Notes under the pieces: generated by a model
What the model was told of the DNA's origin: nothing
The model's input: the letters and a program-made list of their open reading frames with translations, nothing else
Databases searched by the model: none
Source of the DNA: Selaginella moellendorffii
Taxonomy: Eukaryota > Streptophyta > Lycopodiopsida > Selaginellales > Selaginellaceae
Length of the DNA: 28,956 nucleotides
Assembly: GCF_000143415.4 (NCBI RefSeq)
Contig: NW_003314263.1
Location: forward strand, 4,017,334-4,046,289
Direction: 5' to 3'
Shown here: piece after piece, positions 1 through 9,671 of the stretch
Layout of the letters: the number at the start of each line of letters is the position of its first letter
Numbering within the stretch: the first letter of the stretch is position 1
Position numbers and translations under genes: made by a program

Positions 1-760
1 ATCACGAAATCAACCATAGAGAAAAGCGCATTGGATAGATTTGCGCACACATAGGCTTACAGCAACAAGAATCTGTTAGAATCCATACTTTGATGTGTGG
101 ATGTCACTTGAGACAAGAAACATACAAGAATTAGGACATTAAAAATACAACCACTGCTGTATTCAGCATCTTCAGATCTTACCAATGACTGGGAAACACA
201 ATAGCTTGTAGTGAGAGCTTGCATTCCAAAACAACCAACACACTGCAAGAGATTAAAACAATTATTCAAGATTGGACTACTAGAGAGAATTGCAATCATT
301 TGCATACCTGCTCGATCCCAAAGTTGGCGAGCAATATCCAAAATTTACTAGCGAATAGCTAAATCAATCAATTTATGACAAAACAGACTTCCTTCCAACA
401 AACAAAATAGTGCATACTTACACCATCTGATTTTTCAAATACAAGACCTTTCCTAAGCTAGACTCAGGAAAGTGACCTCGAGAAAAAACTCAAGAAGAAT
501 TGAGAAAGAAAAACTCGATTGAAGACTCAAGACAGAAGAGCTTGACTTCACATTTATACTATAAAATCAAAACTTGCAACAGACTCAAGATGTAAGAGCT
601 TGACTTTGCAATCTATAAAGAACAACAATTGACTCAAGACAATTTAGGCGAAACACAAATTCAGGAAACTTTCCTCAACATTCAAGTTGAGAAGACTTAG
701 CAAACTGAATGTACAAACAAAAACCAAACCCAATCAAGATCCGGGAAAGAGAACTTTGAC
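1..760. other. A-rich non-coding leader region
   Basis: No gene is supported here. The sequence is A-rich. A degenerate motif, GACTCAAGA followed by an AAGAGCTTGACTT-like block, recurs at about 524, 582 and 631, so part of it is a decayed tandem repeat. It lies directly upstream of the gag remnant and may be the 5' leader or LTR of that element, but I found no matching copy downstream and no clear primer-binding site. An antisense open frame at 57-341 has no recognisable domain. Confidence 0.4.
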
Positions 761-2388
761 AAAAGAATCAAGAAGTGAAAAAGGAAGAGGTAGTGAAAGA
801 AAAATTAGAACAACAACAACGACAAATTTTAGAAACGATTTTAAACAAGTACGACAAAGAGGATAAACAAATTCAAGTTGCTAAGTTGAGAAACCCAAAG
901 AGATAACAAAGAACTGAATATCAAAGACGCCCCAAAGTTTGAGACATTTGAAGAAGCAGAATACATAGCACTAGATTACTCAAATCCGGACTCACCAAAA
1001 CAACAACTCAACCAACAAAGTCTACAACCACCTATGGCAATCATCAATCCAATGAGTACAATTGGAAGCATGGTTACATATCCAATTTTCACGGGAAGTA
1101 AGTTAGAAGATTCAGAATTACATGTAAAACAATTCAACCAAATTGTCAAAATGAACAATCAAGAACAGCATCAAGCCATACTTTTCCCATACACACTTAA
1201 AGGAAAAGCTCTTGAGTGGTATCATACACTAGAGGATTCTGTACCACATGACGAGAAACTTGAACAATTCAAGGAACAATTCCCAGCTGGAGGAACACTA
1301 GAGGAGCATTATGAGCAAATTAAGAATATAAAACAGTGACCAAAGGAAGGAATTCAAGACTATACTAGACGATTCAAATTACATGCAAAGAAATGTAAAG
1401 ATCTCATCACCGACAAAGGCAAGAATTTGTTTTATATACAAGGATTACAAGAAGCCTATTGCAACATGATCGCATTGGCTGATACACCTGATGAAGAAAG
1501 TGTTGATTCACTGTCTCAAGGAATCTTAAAACTTGAGAAATGGTTTAAGCAGTTCACTAAAGGTGAATCTTCTCATGTTAATGATGACTGGGATGATGAA
1601 GAGGAAGAAATACTAATCAGGACCAAAAAGAAATAGATACAGGGAAAAGACATTAGACATGTATTGAAGAAATTAGCTTCAACAGAACTTAAACAAAAAA
1701 TCTTTTGTACAAAATGCAAAAATGAAGGACATTCTATTTCAGACTGTAAATTCCATTTACCCAATGTCAGATTTGTGATAGAGAAGGACATATAGCCAAG
1801 AATTGTTGATATAGGAATACCACCAAAGTTTCAAGAGTGGACAATATTCAACGAGGAACACAACGACAAAATTATCAAGGAAACAACAACCAAGAACAAA
1901 GACCACCAAGAAATTATTATTACCAAGATAATCAACAATATAATCAAGGATATAATCATGGATATAATCCCCCACAAAATCAAAACTATGGTCAAGGGCA
2001 AAATGATTATAGAGGCAATTACAACCAACAACGATACAATGGACACCAAAACAATTATCAACGTTCACAATGGAACAACTACAACCAAAGCCAACAAAGG
2101 CAATATAATAATTACAACAATCAAGCATCGCAACAGAATTATCAACCAAGACAAAATCAGCCACAAAAAAATCAAATTCATCAACAATACAATCCACAAA
2201 ACCAAAGAGTCAATCAAGCTCCTACTGAAAGACCACTAGCAACACCAGTAATTCAAGCAGCAGTTGCTGTAGAAGATGAAGAACAACTAAGGACTAAAGA
2301 ACCAGAAGTTTGGCAATCACAAGAACACAATATGAATGTCAACATCCTAATAATTATGAAGAACAAGATGAAAGTGATCACACATTAA
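760..2388 (+). pseudogene. Ty3/gypsy-like gag remnant with Q/N-rich tail
   Basis: Degenerate gag (capsid/nucleocapsid) of a Ty3/gypsy-type retrotransposon. A Lys/Glu/Gln-rich leader lies in frame 1 (760-906). The capsid-like Retrotrans_gag core lies in frame 2 (about 890-1636), with the typical LKGKALEWYHTL segment and a later DYTRRF block, interrupted by TGA at 1337. After a stop at 1634 comes a first CCHC zinc knuckle (CTKCKNEGHSISDC, from 1706, frame 2). A second knuckle (CQICDREGHIAKNC, from about 1762) is in frame 1, so a frameshift separates the two, and it is followed at once by TGA (1807). Frame 1 then encodes about 150 residues very rich in Gln, Asn and Tyr (to about 2250). Zinc knuckles bind element RNA in this family. 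With several stops and frameshifts this cannot make a full Gag. Identity rests on motif order; the exact clade is unknown. Confidence 0.8.
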
Positions 2389-2711
2389 AAATCGAGAATA
2401 CTGAGTGGAAAAAGAGTAAGAAAATACTTAACACCATTTAACAAGAGCTTTAAAACAAAGATCCCAAAATTATTAATGATCAAATATACAATCAAGACAA
2501 CCAAACTCAAGTATTAAACTTTACTCAAGATGAGCATACAACCATTGTCGAGCACATACTACAGTAGGGAATTACTTTAACCCTACAACAAATATTGCAA
2601 ATAGCACTATATATGAAAGACCAAATCTTAAAGATATGTAATCGAAAGATCCCTGAAGCCCACACACAAGAAAAACACCAATCTTAACCAACACAACAAG
2701 AACAAGCTAAA

Positions 2712-2830
2712 CGAATTCAATCCGGTGATTATGATGATAATGTACCTTGTATCAATGTACATATCGGCAAAAATCATATTGAAAGAGCTATCCTTGATGG
2801 GGGTTAATATCATTGAATATGCACTATGCA
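2712..2830 (+). pseudogene. Retrotransposon aspartic protease remnant
   Basis: Frame 3 from 2712 reads through a VPCINVHIGKNHIERAILDGG segment, which resembles the start of a Ty3/gypsy aspartic protease: a beta strand leading to the active-site Asp in the ILDGG position, codon 2796-2798. The frame then meets TAA at 2805. The next expected residues (GVNII) appear in another frame starting one base earlier, so a small indel lies inside the active-site loop. It sits downstream of the gag remnant as expected for gag-pro order. No reverse transcriptase, RNase H or integrase core follows, so the element is internally deleted as well as frameshifted. Confidence 0.6.
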
Positions 2831-2856
2831 AAGCTTTAGAATATGCACTATGCACA
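2814..2856 (+). repeat. Short direct repeat at protease/LysM junction
   Basis: The 16-bp word GAATATGCACTATGCA occurs at about 2814 and, with one base changed at its start, again about 25 bp later. It lies between the protease remnant and the LysM-like fragment, so it may mark the rearrangement that joined them. Confidence 0.6.
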
Positions 2857-2864
2857 TTGAATCC

Positions 2865-3011
2865 GACCAAGAGGGCTATAGGAGCTGCGTCAATAACTCC
2901 ACTTCCTGCCAGGCCTACATAACGTACCAAGCTCTCCAAGATGACACTCTCCAGCCAGTCGGCCTCTGCTTTCGATTGAGCGTGGAGCAGCTTGCTGAGG
3001 CCTTGCAAATT
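2865..3011 (+). pseudogene. LysM receptor-like ectodomain fragment
   Basis: An open stretch in frame 3 (ORF 2826-3038) contains CVNNSTSCQAYITYQAL, then DTLQ, then FRLSVEQLAEALQI. This resembles the extracellular N-terminus of plant LysM receptor-like kinases of the LYK4/LYK5/NFR5 type: a Cys-rich CxAYITY block followed by the first LysM, whose core reads as a helix like SVEQLAEALQI. Those receptors bind chitin or lipochitooligosaccharides at the plasma membrane. Only about 50 residues are present, without signal peptide, further LysM, membrane segment or kinase. The fragment is visibly GC-richer than the A-rich element around it. It is best read as a captured piece of a host gene. The family call is from memory of the motif pattern, so confidence is moderate. 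Confidence 0.5.
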
Positions 3012-3223
3012 GCCCAATGTATGACACGTGAACTGTAATTTGTGCCCTAAAATGGAAATTACATTTCCAGTGATTTCAGCAATTTGATCCTAGTGATTCT
3101 AGCACTGTTAAGCAATGGTGCCTAATTGGGCATGGTCCCATGTTGCCAAACTCACTCTTTATGCTTCTAGAAAAGGAGTTAGAAAAATTGAAGAAGTTGA
3201 TTTATATGCACAATAACACTATA

Positions 3224-3458
3224 GTGGTGGATCATGTTGAAAATGAAAGAATGAAGTTCTTAAAGATCAATCTTGACACAATTGCAATTAAACCATAATG
3301 GATGAGAATTTAGCCAAGAGATGCAAGCTAGGCTTGAATCCCTTGGTATAGAGGATTTAGCCAAAAAAGATATTCCAAATGAAAATGTGATTGTTGAGGA
3401 AGATACTAAAGATATCAAAGAAGTTACTGGAGATGTTGAGAAGATGAATAGTAGTTGA
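3224..3458 (+). pseudogene. C-terminal coding remnant of the gag-pro element
   Basis: Two short open pieces read as protein-like sequence: frame 2 from 3224 to TAA at 3296 (with ERMKFLKINLD), then frame 3 from 3306 to TGA at 3456 (EFSQEMQARLESLGIEDLA, then an acidic tail ending in NSS). The second ends just before a T/G-rich non-coding stretch, as expected for the 3' end of a retrotransposon reading frame. I cannot assign a domain. A position just after an integrase C-terminus is an inference from the order of parts only. Confidence 0.35.
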
Positions 3459-4599
3459 TTTGGTTTGGTCTAATGCTTTGGTTTTCCTAGTTTTATTAGT
3501 TTGGTTTTACTAAAAATATTTTCTTTTAATCAAAAAAATTTTATGAACTGTTTGGCCGTTCGGCACTTTCACAGCCAGTTAATAACCATAGTCAGTTGGT
3601 TGGTTAGTTGCCATTCGAAATGGTTAAAACCAACTTTAGTTGTGGATATATGTGCTCAATGTGGCTATGGCTAATGGTTAAGGATTTTGCTTAAAGTTTC
3701 ACTTTTACTTTAGGTTGTTGGAAGTGTGGCTATGGTGGCTTTTGGCTATGTTGCTAGTCGACATATGCTCCCTGGTGGATCCTTGGTCATCCTTGTATGG
3801 CTATGGCTGTTGAGACCTTTGATTTTGGCCATGTTTTCTATTGATAGGTTTTTTCTTTCAGATCTAATACTAACTTTGTTCTAAATGGTGTAGTGCACCT
3901 TGGAATTGGCAGATCTAGTAAGCAATTGCATGTTAGATGTCCCATTTTTGGTCGACAGATGTCTATAAGGTTTCAAGGTCTTGCTTCGCTACTAGGTGTT
4001 TGTGTTTGGCCTGTGGTTGTGATTTAATTCACAGCTTGCCTGATGTGTGCTACATTTGTGTTCACGAGTTTAATCTTGCTTGAGGGTTTTGTTTTGTTTG
4101 TATTCACTAGGCGTGGATGTTTCTTTCGCTCTGTGGTCTCACTTGTTGTTTTGCCTTCTGGCCATTGGCTATGGCTGCAAGTGGACCTTGTTGTGGCTGG
4201 CTGTTTTTTCCGTGTTGGCTTAAGTTGGTTGTTGTGTATACAGAAAATGTGTCTTGGCTTTGGAGATGCTTATTATTCTTTACTAGGCTGCCTACAAGTG
4301 CATTTGTCTTTTGGTGGTTATGTTATGGCGTTGTAACTGGTTTCTTGGTTTTTTTTTCTTACTTATTCTATTGTTTACAGAAACAAAAATAACATATTGG
4401 TGTGACGCTTATATCTCTCTCAAACAGCCAGCAGCAGTACAGAGGATAGCAATAGGACAGAAGAGGATCAACACTGAAACATTTAGTTTTTGTCACTTTT
4501 AAGTAAATAAAGTACAATAGTATTGTCACTCTAAGCTCTAAAATTTTTTCCATAGTGTCTCTCAATGTTATGCCATCTTTAACTAAATAAAAAGACCTT
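3459..4599. other. T/G-rich non-coding stretch
   Basis: No gene is supported. The plus strand is T- and G-rich and repeats words such as GGCTATGG and TTGGTT many times. It could be the 3' untranslated region and LTR of the element at 760-3458, but no matching copy is present upstream in the window, so an LTR cannot be shown. The open frames at 4043-4502 are biased low-complexity sequence without recognisable domains. Confidence 0.4.
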
Positions 4600-5760
4600 T
4601 ATGAAAGGTAGCTTGCATCATGGTTAAATCTGTCAAGGTTAAAATCTTCTATGAACCTATCATTCCATGTGATCATTAAGTTATGCAACACGCAGCAAGC
4701 CATGATGTTGTTCGCAAATATGCCTGAATATCCTCTAAATCCCTTCCAAGCTAGTAATTTCCTCTTTAAAATTCCAAAAGATCACTCGACAAAAATCCTC
4801 ATAGAAGAATGAAGGAAGTTGTATTGCTCTTTGCCATGAAACCAATTTGGATATAGGACCAAAACCGGTAAAGCACAATTATATCTTCCATCAGCAATGA
4901 TATACTATGGAATGTCCCCAAACTCTATGTGGTACACTCAACCACATAAACAATTCTTCTCAATCCAAGCCTTTTTCAAGCCACTAGAATTCCAAACTCA
5001 TTGATTTGGAACACTATTTACTATCCATATTGTTATGTCAAGGAATGAAGTCTTACTGTTTACCATGGCTTGAACTACCATCAAGTAGTACTTTTTTGCC
5101 TTAGCATACCAATCTGTTGCATCCTCTAATCCTGGGAGCTCGGTTGCAAAGTGAGTGAAATCCATTGCACCACAACAGTTTGGGAATTCATACAAATTCT
5201 AAAATCTTACTATAACTTCATTTATTCCCTTATCATCCAGCCAATAGATCATTAGTCCTTCATGCTCAAGCAATGCATACCTAGAATAGCATAGACAAAC
5301 TTGAGTAGTGTATGAAGCCACTCCAAATGCATCACCAATTGTTTGCCCAATCCCTAGATGCCAAGCTTTTCAAAGCAATAGGTACTTGCTTTAAAACAGG
5401 CAAGTGCCACCTTGGTATTTTTGCCAAACCTAGAGGAGACCTCTTAGCCAATTTTGGAGCAAACTCATCATAAAGAAAAGTGAATATAGATACTAAAACC
5501 TAAAAAACTTTTCTAAATCTTTGTGGATCTATATGAAGAACCTCAAGCTCTATTTGATACCACCAATGGAAACTTCTCAACTTAATGTAATATGCACTAA
5601 TCGATAGTCCTAAGAGCTCCTTTTTAGTGATCACTCTCTCAATAAATGAAGTTGTAGTAGGACATAGCATAGAAAGCACTATAGCAATTGCTTTCTCCAC
5701 CATTTGAATAAATAAGAGCTTTCTTGAAACCAGAATTAAGATCATGTCCTCCTCCTCCAA
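4600..5760 (-). pseudogene. PIF/Harbinger-type transposase remnant
   Basis: Decayed DDE transposase of the plant PIF/Harbinger superfamily (DDE_Tnp_4 type), read right to left. About 5600-5500 encodes RSFHWWYQIELEVLHIDP. About 5480-5290 gives, across frameshifts, a helix-turn-helix-like part ending in IGDAFGVASYTTQVC. At 5195-4998 is FPNCCGAMDFTHF, where the Asp codon (5160-5162) is the first catalytic residue, followed by YYLMVVQAMVNSKTSFLDI. The second Asp is in IADGRYN (codon 4890-4892). The third residue is in RIFVE (Glu codon 4785-4787), followed directly by TGA and then SFGILKRK; a later CCVLHN block is also family-typical. All three catalytic positions survive but several stops and frameshifts break the frame. 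The Glu-rich stretch near 5750 may be the N-terminus. I did not find terminal inverted repeats. Confidence 0.8.
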
Positions 5761-6347
5761 AAAGAACAACTTTACCAAATTTAAGTACCTCATCATAATC
5801 CCTACAAAATGGGAAATGATCTGTAGTCTATGTGGTTTTAACCCTTTATTATATGGCGATTTACCATAGGATAATGATAAAGTGGAACTAAAACCCTCTA
5901 TATGCCATGTATCACATGCCATATGTCCAAAGACAATGGAGTGGAACCCAAATTTCAGGGCCTTGAGCCACTGAATGAAGGGACGATGCCAAACTCCTAA
6001 GCATAGAGCCAAGGAGTGAAGAAACTGGAGCACGGAGTGACTCCCAAGTGTGCAGCCCAAAGAGCGAAGGGATAGAAGTATGGAGCAACTTCAAACAGTT
6101 CTAGAGTGCCCAGTATCCCAATGCCAAGACCAGCATGCAAAATGAAGCCAAACGAAGTATAGCACTATTTCAGTATACTAGTGGCTTAATGCGAGGATAT
6201 GGGTATTTCACTAGCTAGTATGGTGTGAAACTTAAGCTTAGACCCAAGCTGGATGCAAAACAAGGACAAGCACATAAGAGGGAGCTAAATTATGCCTCAA
6301 GTTGGTCGACAATACCCGACCTACCCACTATCTCTACCATATATTTG

Positions 6348-6368
6348 CCCCCCCCCCCCCCCCCCCCC
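6348..6368 (+). repeat. Poly(C) tract, 21 bases
   Basis: An uninterrupted run of 21 C residues, isolated in otherwise A/T-rich sequence. Such a run is unstable in replication and sequencing, so the true length may differ. Confidence 0.95.
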
Positions 6369-6715
6369 ACCTTAAGGAACACATGTTTTGGGCTTTCACC
6401 CTAAGCCACCCTTAGTACAAGGAGTTAGTCTCTAGAACTAACTCAAAACTTACTAAATATGGAATAACACTAGATTATGAATTTGGACATAGGACCAACA
6501 CCATTGTGTTCAAGACAATCTTTACATTCCATAAATATGCCAAATTAACAAATCAAAACACTTTCCATAAATAGCAATTGGGACCGATTGGAACTAACAC
6601 AAGAGGTATGATAAAAAGGGTGTTTGGCGAACACAATATGCTATCATCTTGCGAATATTGAAAGACTAAGCTCAATAACACAAGGGTTCTCAACACTAAC
6701 AAGTGCAAGCTAACT

Positions 6716-6765
6716 ATTCATTTAGCTAAATTTAGCTATTCATGAGTTTAGCTAACTAAATGAAT
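6716..6765. repeat. Imperfect palindrome
   Basis: The left arm, ATTCATTTAGCTAAA, is mirrored on the right by TTTAGCTAACTAAATGAAT, which has a 4-base insertion. The arms would form an A/T-rich hairpin of about 14 bp. The function is unknown. Confidence 0.7.
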
Positions 6766-8535
6766 ATTATAAGACACTCATTCATGCCAACTATCGCACT
6801 AGCTAAGCCAAATAAATCTTAGTCAACCATACTATAGAACTTAAGTTTCTTAAACAAGAGCTAACAACATTTTATTGATGTTTTAAACTCAAGAGACCAA
6901 TCCAGAACAAACCACAAAGACCATGTGGTGATGTAAAAAACCATAAACCATCAAAAAGAATAACTAATTATCATGAAAGATCATCAATCATCTCATCAAT
7001 GAAGAGATTTATAATCATCATTGAAGAAAAAATCCACCATTCCAAAAAATAATAAATCAACAAGCAGTAATCAAACAAAAGCTTTGACAAGAATAATCAA
7101 TTATCCCAAAATGATAGTCATTCATTATCAATGATTGCTAAATGTGAAGGCTAACTTTAACATCAAAGCTAATGAACTAAAATGCCTTCCCCAATAACTC
7201 TTAACAAATGAAACAATGAACATAAAAACTCAAAGAACCAAAAGCTTAAAGAAGCCTATACTCAAGTCTTGCATAATAATGATTACGAGTTTTGTATGGA
7301 TTAACTTCAATGCTAAAGAAGAGATTATGGTACAATTCATAATATCGTCTTCAATATATCCATAAGCTAAATTTCATAATGCAAAGCTAATGAAGAGCAT
7401 TTCTACATCAATCCAAAAGCTAAGTATAATAAAGCTATGTTTAACAATTGACCATCAAACTGATCCTCCATGAATCTATCTGTAGCAAGACGTAACTCAC
7501 TTCATAATAAGCACAAAAAGAATCATCAATGATTAATATATCTCAACACAAATCCAACAAAGAATTAACATTTTCAATATCGATCATCAACTCTTCTTTT
7601 TGTAAAGCTAAAATAGTCCATGACTAAATCACTTTTCAAAGAAAAGCCAAAGCTCAATATTTACTAAACAATCTCGTCTAGAACACAATTAACTCAACTT
7701 GCCACTCAGTTCATTTGAATATCAATATAGTTGCTAACTAGCAAATGTACAAATGCTAAAAACACAAAGCTATAGCCAAGTTATCAACACTACTTGCATC
7801 AAAACTAATGAAATTTAATATCAATCCTATGGAGAGACATTTCATTTCACTTGAATTTCAATAACAATAATGTCAACGATAAAGCATCACTTCAATGCCA
7901 TTAACAACAGAATAAAACTAACAAAAAACAAGAGCAAATCACCACTCAAAGCTCTTTATCAACCAAGCTAACCAAGGTCAAAAATACTTTACTCAGTATT
8001 TGATATTAAATCTTCAATAGAACTTAATTATAGATAACATATCATCAAGGAGTGATTCACCACATACAAGACTCAATGTAATCCAACACCACAGACTAAA
8101 CACAACCAAATGATATCGACAAATGTAAAATCAACATGCCAATATAGAAAAACCATGCAAGCCATGACATGATCTTGTGCAACGCTATCCAGTAAAGCAA
8201 GTCTATCATTGCTAAATCATCATTGAGCAAAGCGAGTGTTAACAGTCCTCAACGAAGTTTATAAGCAATCATTAATTGCAGAGCAACCAATAATCACTCT
8301 TCAACTTGCCTTCACAAGACCTGAATACTAAATTCATGTTTTTGAGTCATATACTTATCCAACATTAACGTAATACCAAAATATGGAATATGGACAAATA
8401 CAGATTAAATGACCACTTGAATCCAATTGAACCCCAATAAGCTCACCAACACATTTAAGCAATAGCTCCAAATATGCCTTGAAAAAACCAGTTATGTATG
8501 ATCAACACTCAGCCAAAACTAAAGTGAAGGTCATG

Positions 8536-8709
8536 AGGGTTTAGGGTTTAGGGTTTACTGGTTGCTTTTATTTGCTGTGCAGTCTTTGCTGCTCACAATC
8601 TCCACTAGTAAACCAAATTGACGCAATTCAGTTTAGGGTTTAGATTTAGGTGCATTTAGGATTTCATACCAAAGACACCCTGGTTTAGGGTTTAGGGTTT
8701 AGGATTTAG
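8536..8709 (+). repeat. Degenerate interstitial telomeric repeats (TTTAGGG)
   Basis: Three clusters of the plant telomere unit, G-rich strand on plus: about three perfect units at 8537-8557, one to two at 8630-8652, and three to four with a variant at 8682-8709. They end at the base before the broken start of the PPR reading frame. Runs of AAACCCTAA (telo-box) also occur in plant promoters, but three clusters ending at a truncated gene look more like a repair or transposition scar. Confidence 0.85.
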
Positions 8710-9671
8710 GTGGACACGTACACCAAATGTGTGCGAGATGTCTTTGAAGGGGTGAGGAGTGAGGATGTTGTTTCCTGGAACTCTCTCCTACTTGGTTATG
8801 TTGAAAACACAGATCTATCAGTAGCTCTAGACCTGTTCACCAGCATGGACTGTGAACTAAGCTCTGTCACCTACATTGTTGGACTCAAGGCATGCAGAGG
8901 CTTGGCAAGCGAGAAAGAGTCAGACAAAGGACTCTACCTTGAGAAGGGAATTACAATTCATAAAGGAGTGAAAGAGCATGGGTTTAAGACCGACATAGTT
9001 GTGGCAACCAACTTCCTAGAGATGTATAGCAACTGCAGCAGCATGCATCATGCCAGGGAGGTCTTTGAAAGCATGTTTTCCCAAGATGCTGTGGCATGGA
9101 ACACTCTCATACTGGGATATGTGGAGAATGGGGACTATGCAGTAGCTATGGATCTATTCAGCATCATGGACTGTGAGCCAAACTGTGTGACTTATTTGGC
9201 TGCTCTCAAGGCATGTGGAGGCTTGGCCAGCGAACCAGAGTCAGAGAAGCAACATCATCTTCAGAAAGGTATAGGCATTCACAAAAAGCTCCAAGAAGGG
9301 GGATTTGGATCTGATATAGTTGTGGCGATCACCTTAGTCGATATGTATGGCGAATGTGGTAGCATGCAGAACGCTAGGGATGTGTTTGATAGAATGATCC
9401 AGTGCAATGCTGTTACTTGGACCTCCCTCATCCTTGGATACGTTGGGAACGGCCAGTGCTCAGAAGCCATGGATTTATTTGCTAGGATGGACTGTGAGTG
9501 AGGTTTTGTTACATATGTTGCTGCTCTCAAGGCATGTGGAAGTCTGGCTACTGAAAATGAGTCAGAGAAGCAGCCATGTCTAGAGAAGACCATTGCAATT
9601 CACATAGAAGTGGAGGATCAAGGATTTAGTTGTGACATAGTTCTGGCCAACACTCTGGTTGCGATGTATGG
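8710..9671 (+). pseudogene. PLS-class PPR protein, 5' part
   Basis: 5' part of a pentatricopeptide-repeat gene. PPR proteins of this plant class bind organellar RNA, often for C-to-U editing. About three rounds of a unit of roughly 107 codons are visible, each with a VVSWNSLLLGYVEN-type motif, an ALKACxxLAS motif and a DIVVAxxLVDMYxxCGSM-type motif. Each unit also carries an ESEK insert before a helix with KGIxIHK. The first codon here is GTG with an in-frame TAG just before it (8707), and the first motif (VDTYTKCVRDVFEG) is shortened, so this is a breakpoint, not a start. One in-frame TGA (9499-9501) interrupts the fourth unit; the frame then continues to MYG at 9671, where a LINE is inserted. 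The gene resumes in the same frame at 12748. Confidence 0.85.
9663..9671 (+). repeat. Target-site duplication of LINE, left copy
   Basis: GATGTATGG, repeated exactly at 12747-12755. It encodes part of the PPR MYG motif on both sides, as expected for a duplication made when the LINE inserted. Confidence 0.85.

Larger units (their letters stand above)
5761..8535. other. A/T-rich intergenic region, no gene recognised
   Basis: No gene is supported over about 2.8 kb. From about 6400 the plus strand is A-rich with recurring words AAGCTAA, ATCATCAA and CAATAAC, suggesting one old decayed repeat or element rather than unique sequence. I see no conserved protein motif on either strand. Confidence 0.5.

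Noticed and set aside
57-341. Minus-strand 94-residue frame starting MDIARQLWDRAG, with a possible splice donor GTATGC after GAGCAG
   Set aside because: No family recognised and no second exon found; not enough to call a gene.
1757-2197. Minus-strand 146-residue frame rich in Val, Leu, Asp, Tyr
   Set aside because: Antisense of the Q/N-rich gag tail (CAA/AAT codons reverse to TTG/ATT).
2628-3017. 129-residue minus-strand frame
   Set aside because: Antisense to the protease and LysM-like fragment; no domain.
4043-4502. Overlapping plus-strand frames rich in Phe, Leu, Cys, Trp
   Set aside because: Product of T/G-rich low-complexity sequence.
9279-9593. Minus-strand frame opposite the PPR
   Set aside because: Shadow of PPR coding sequence.
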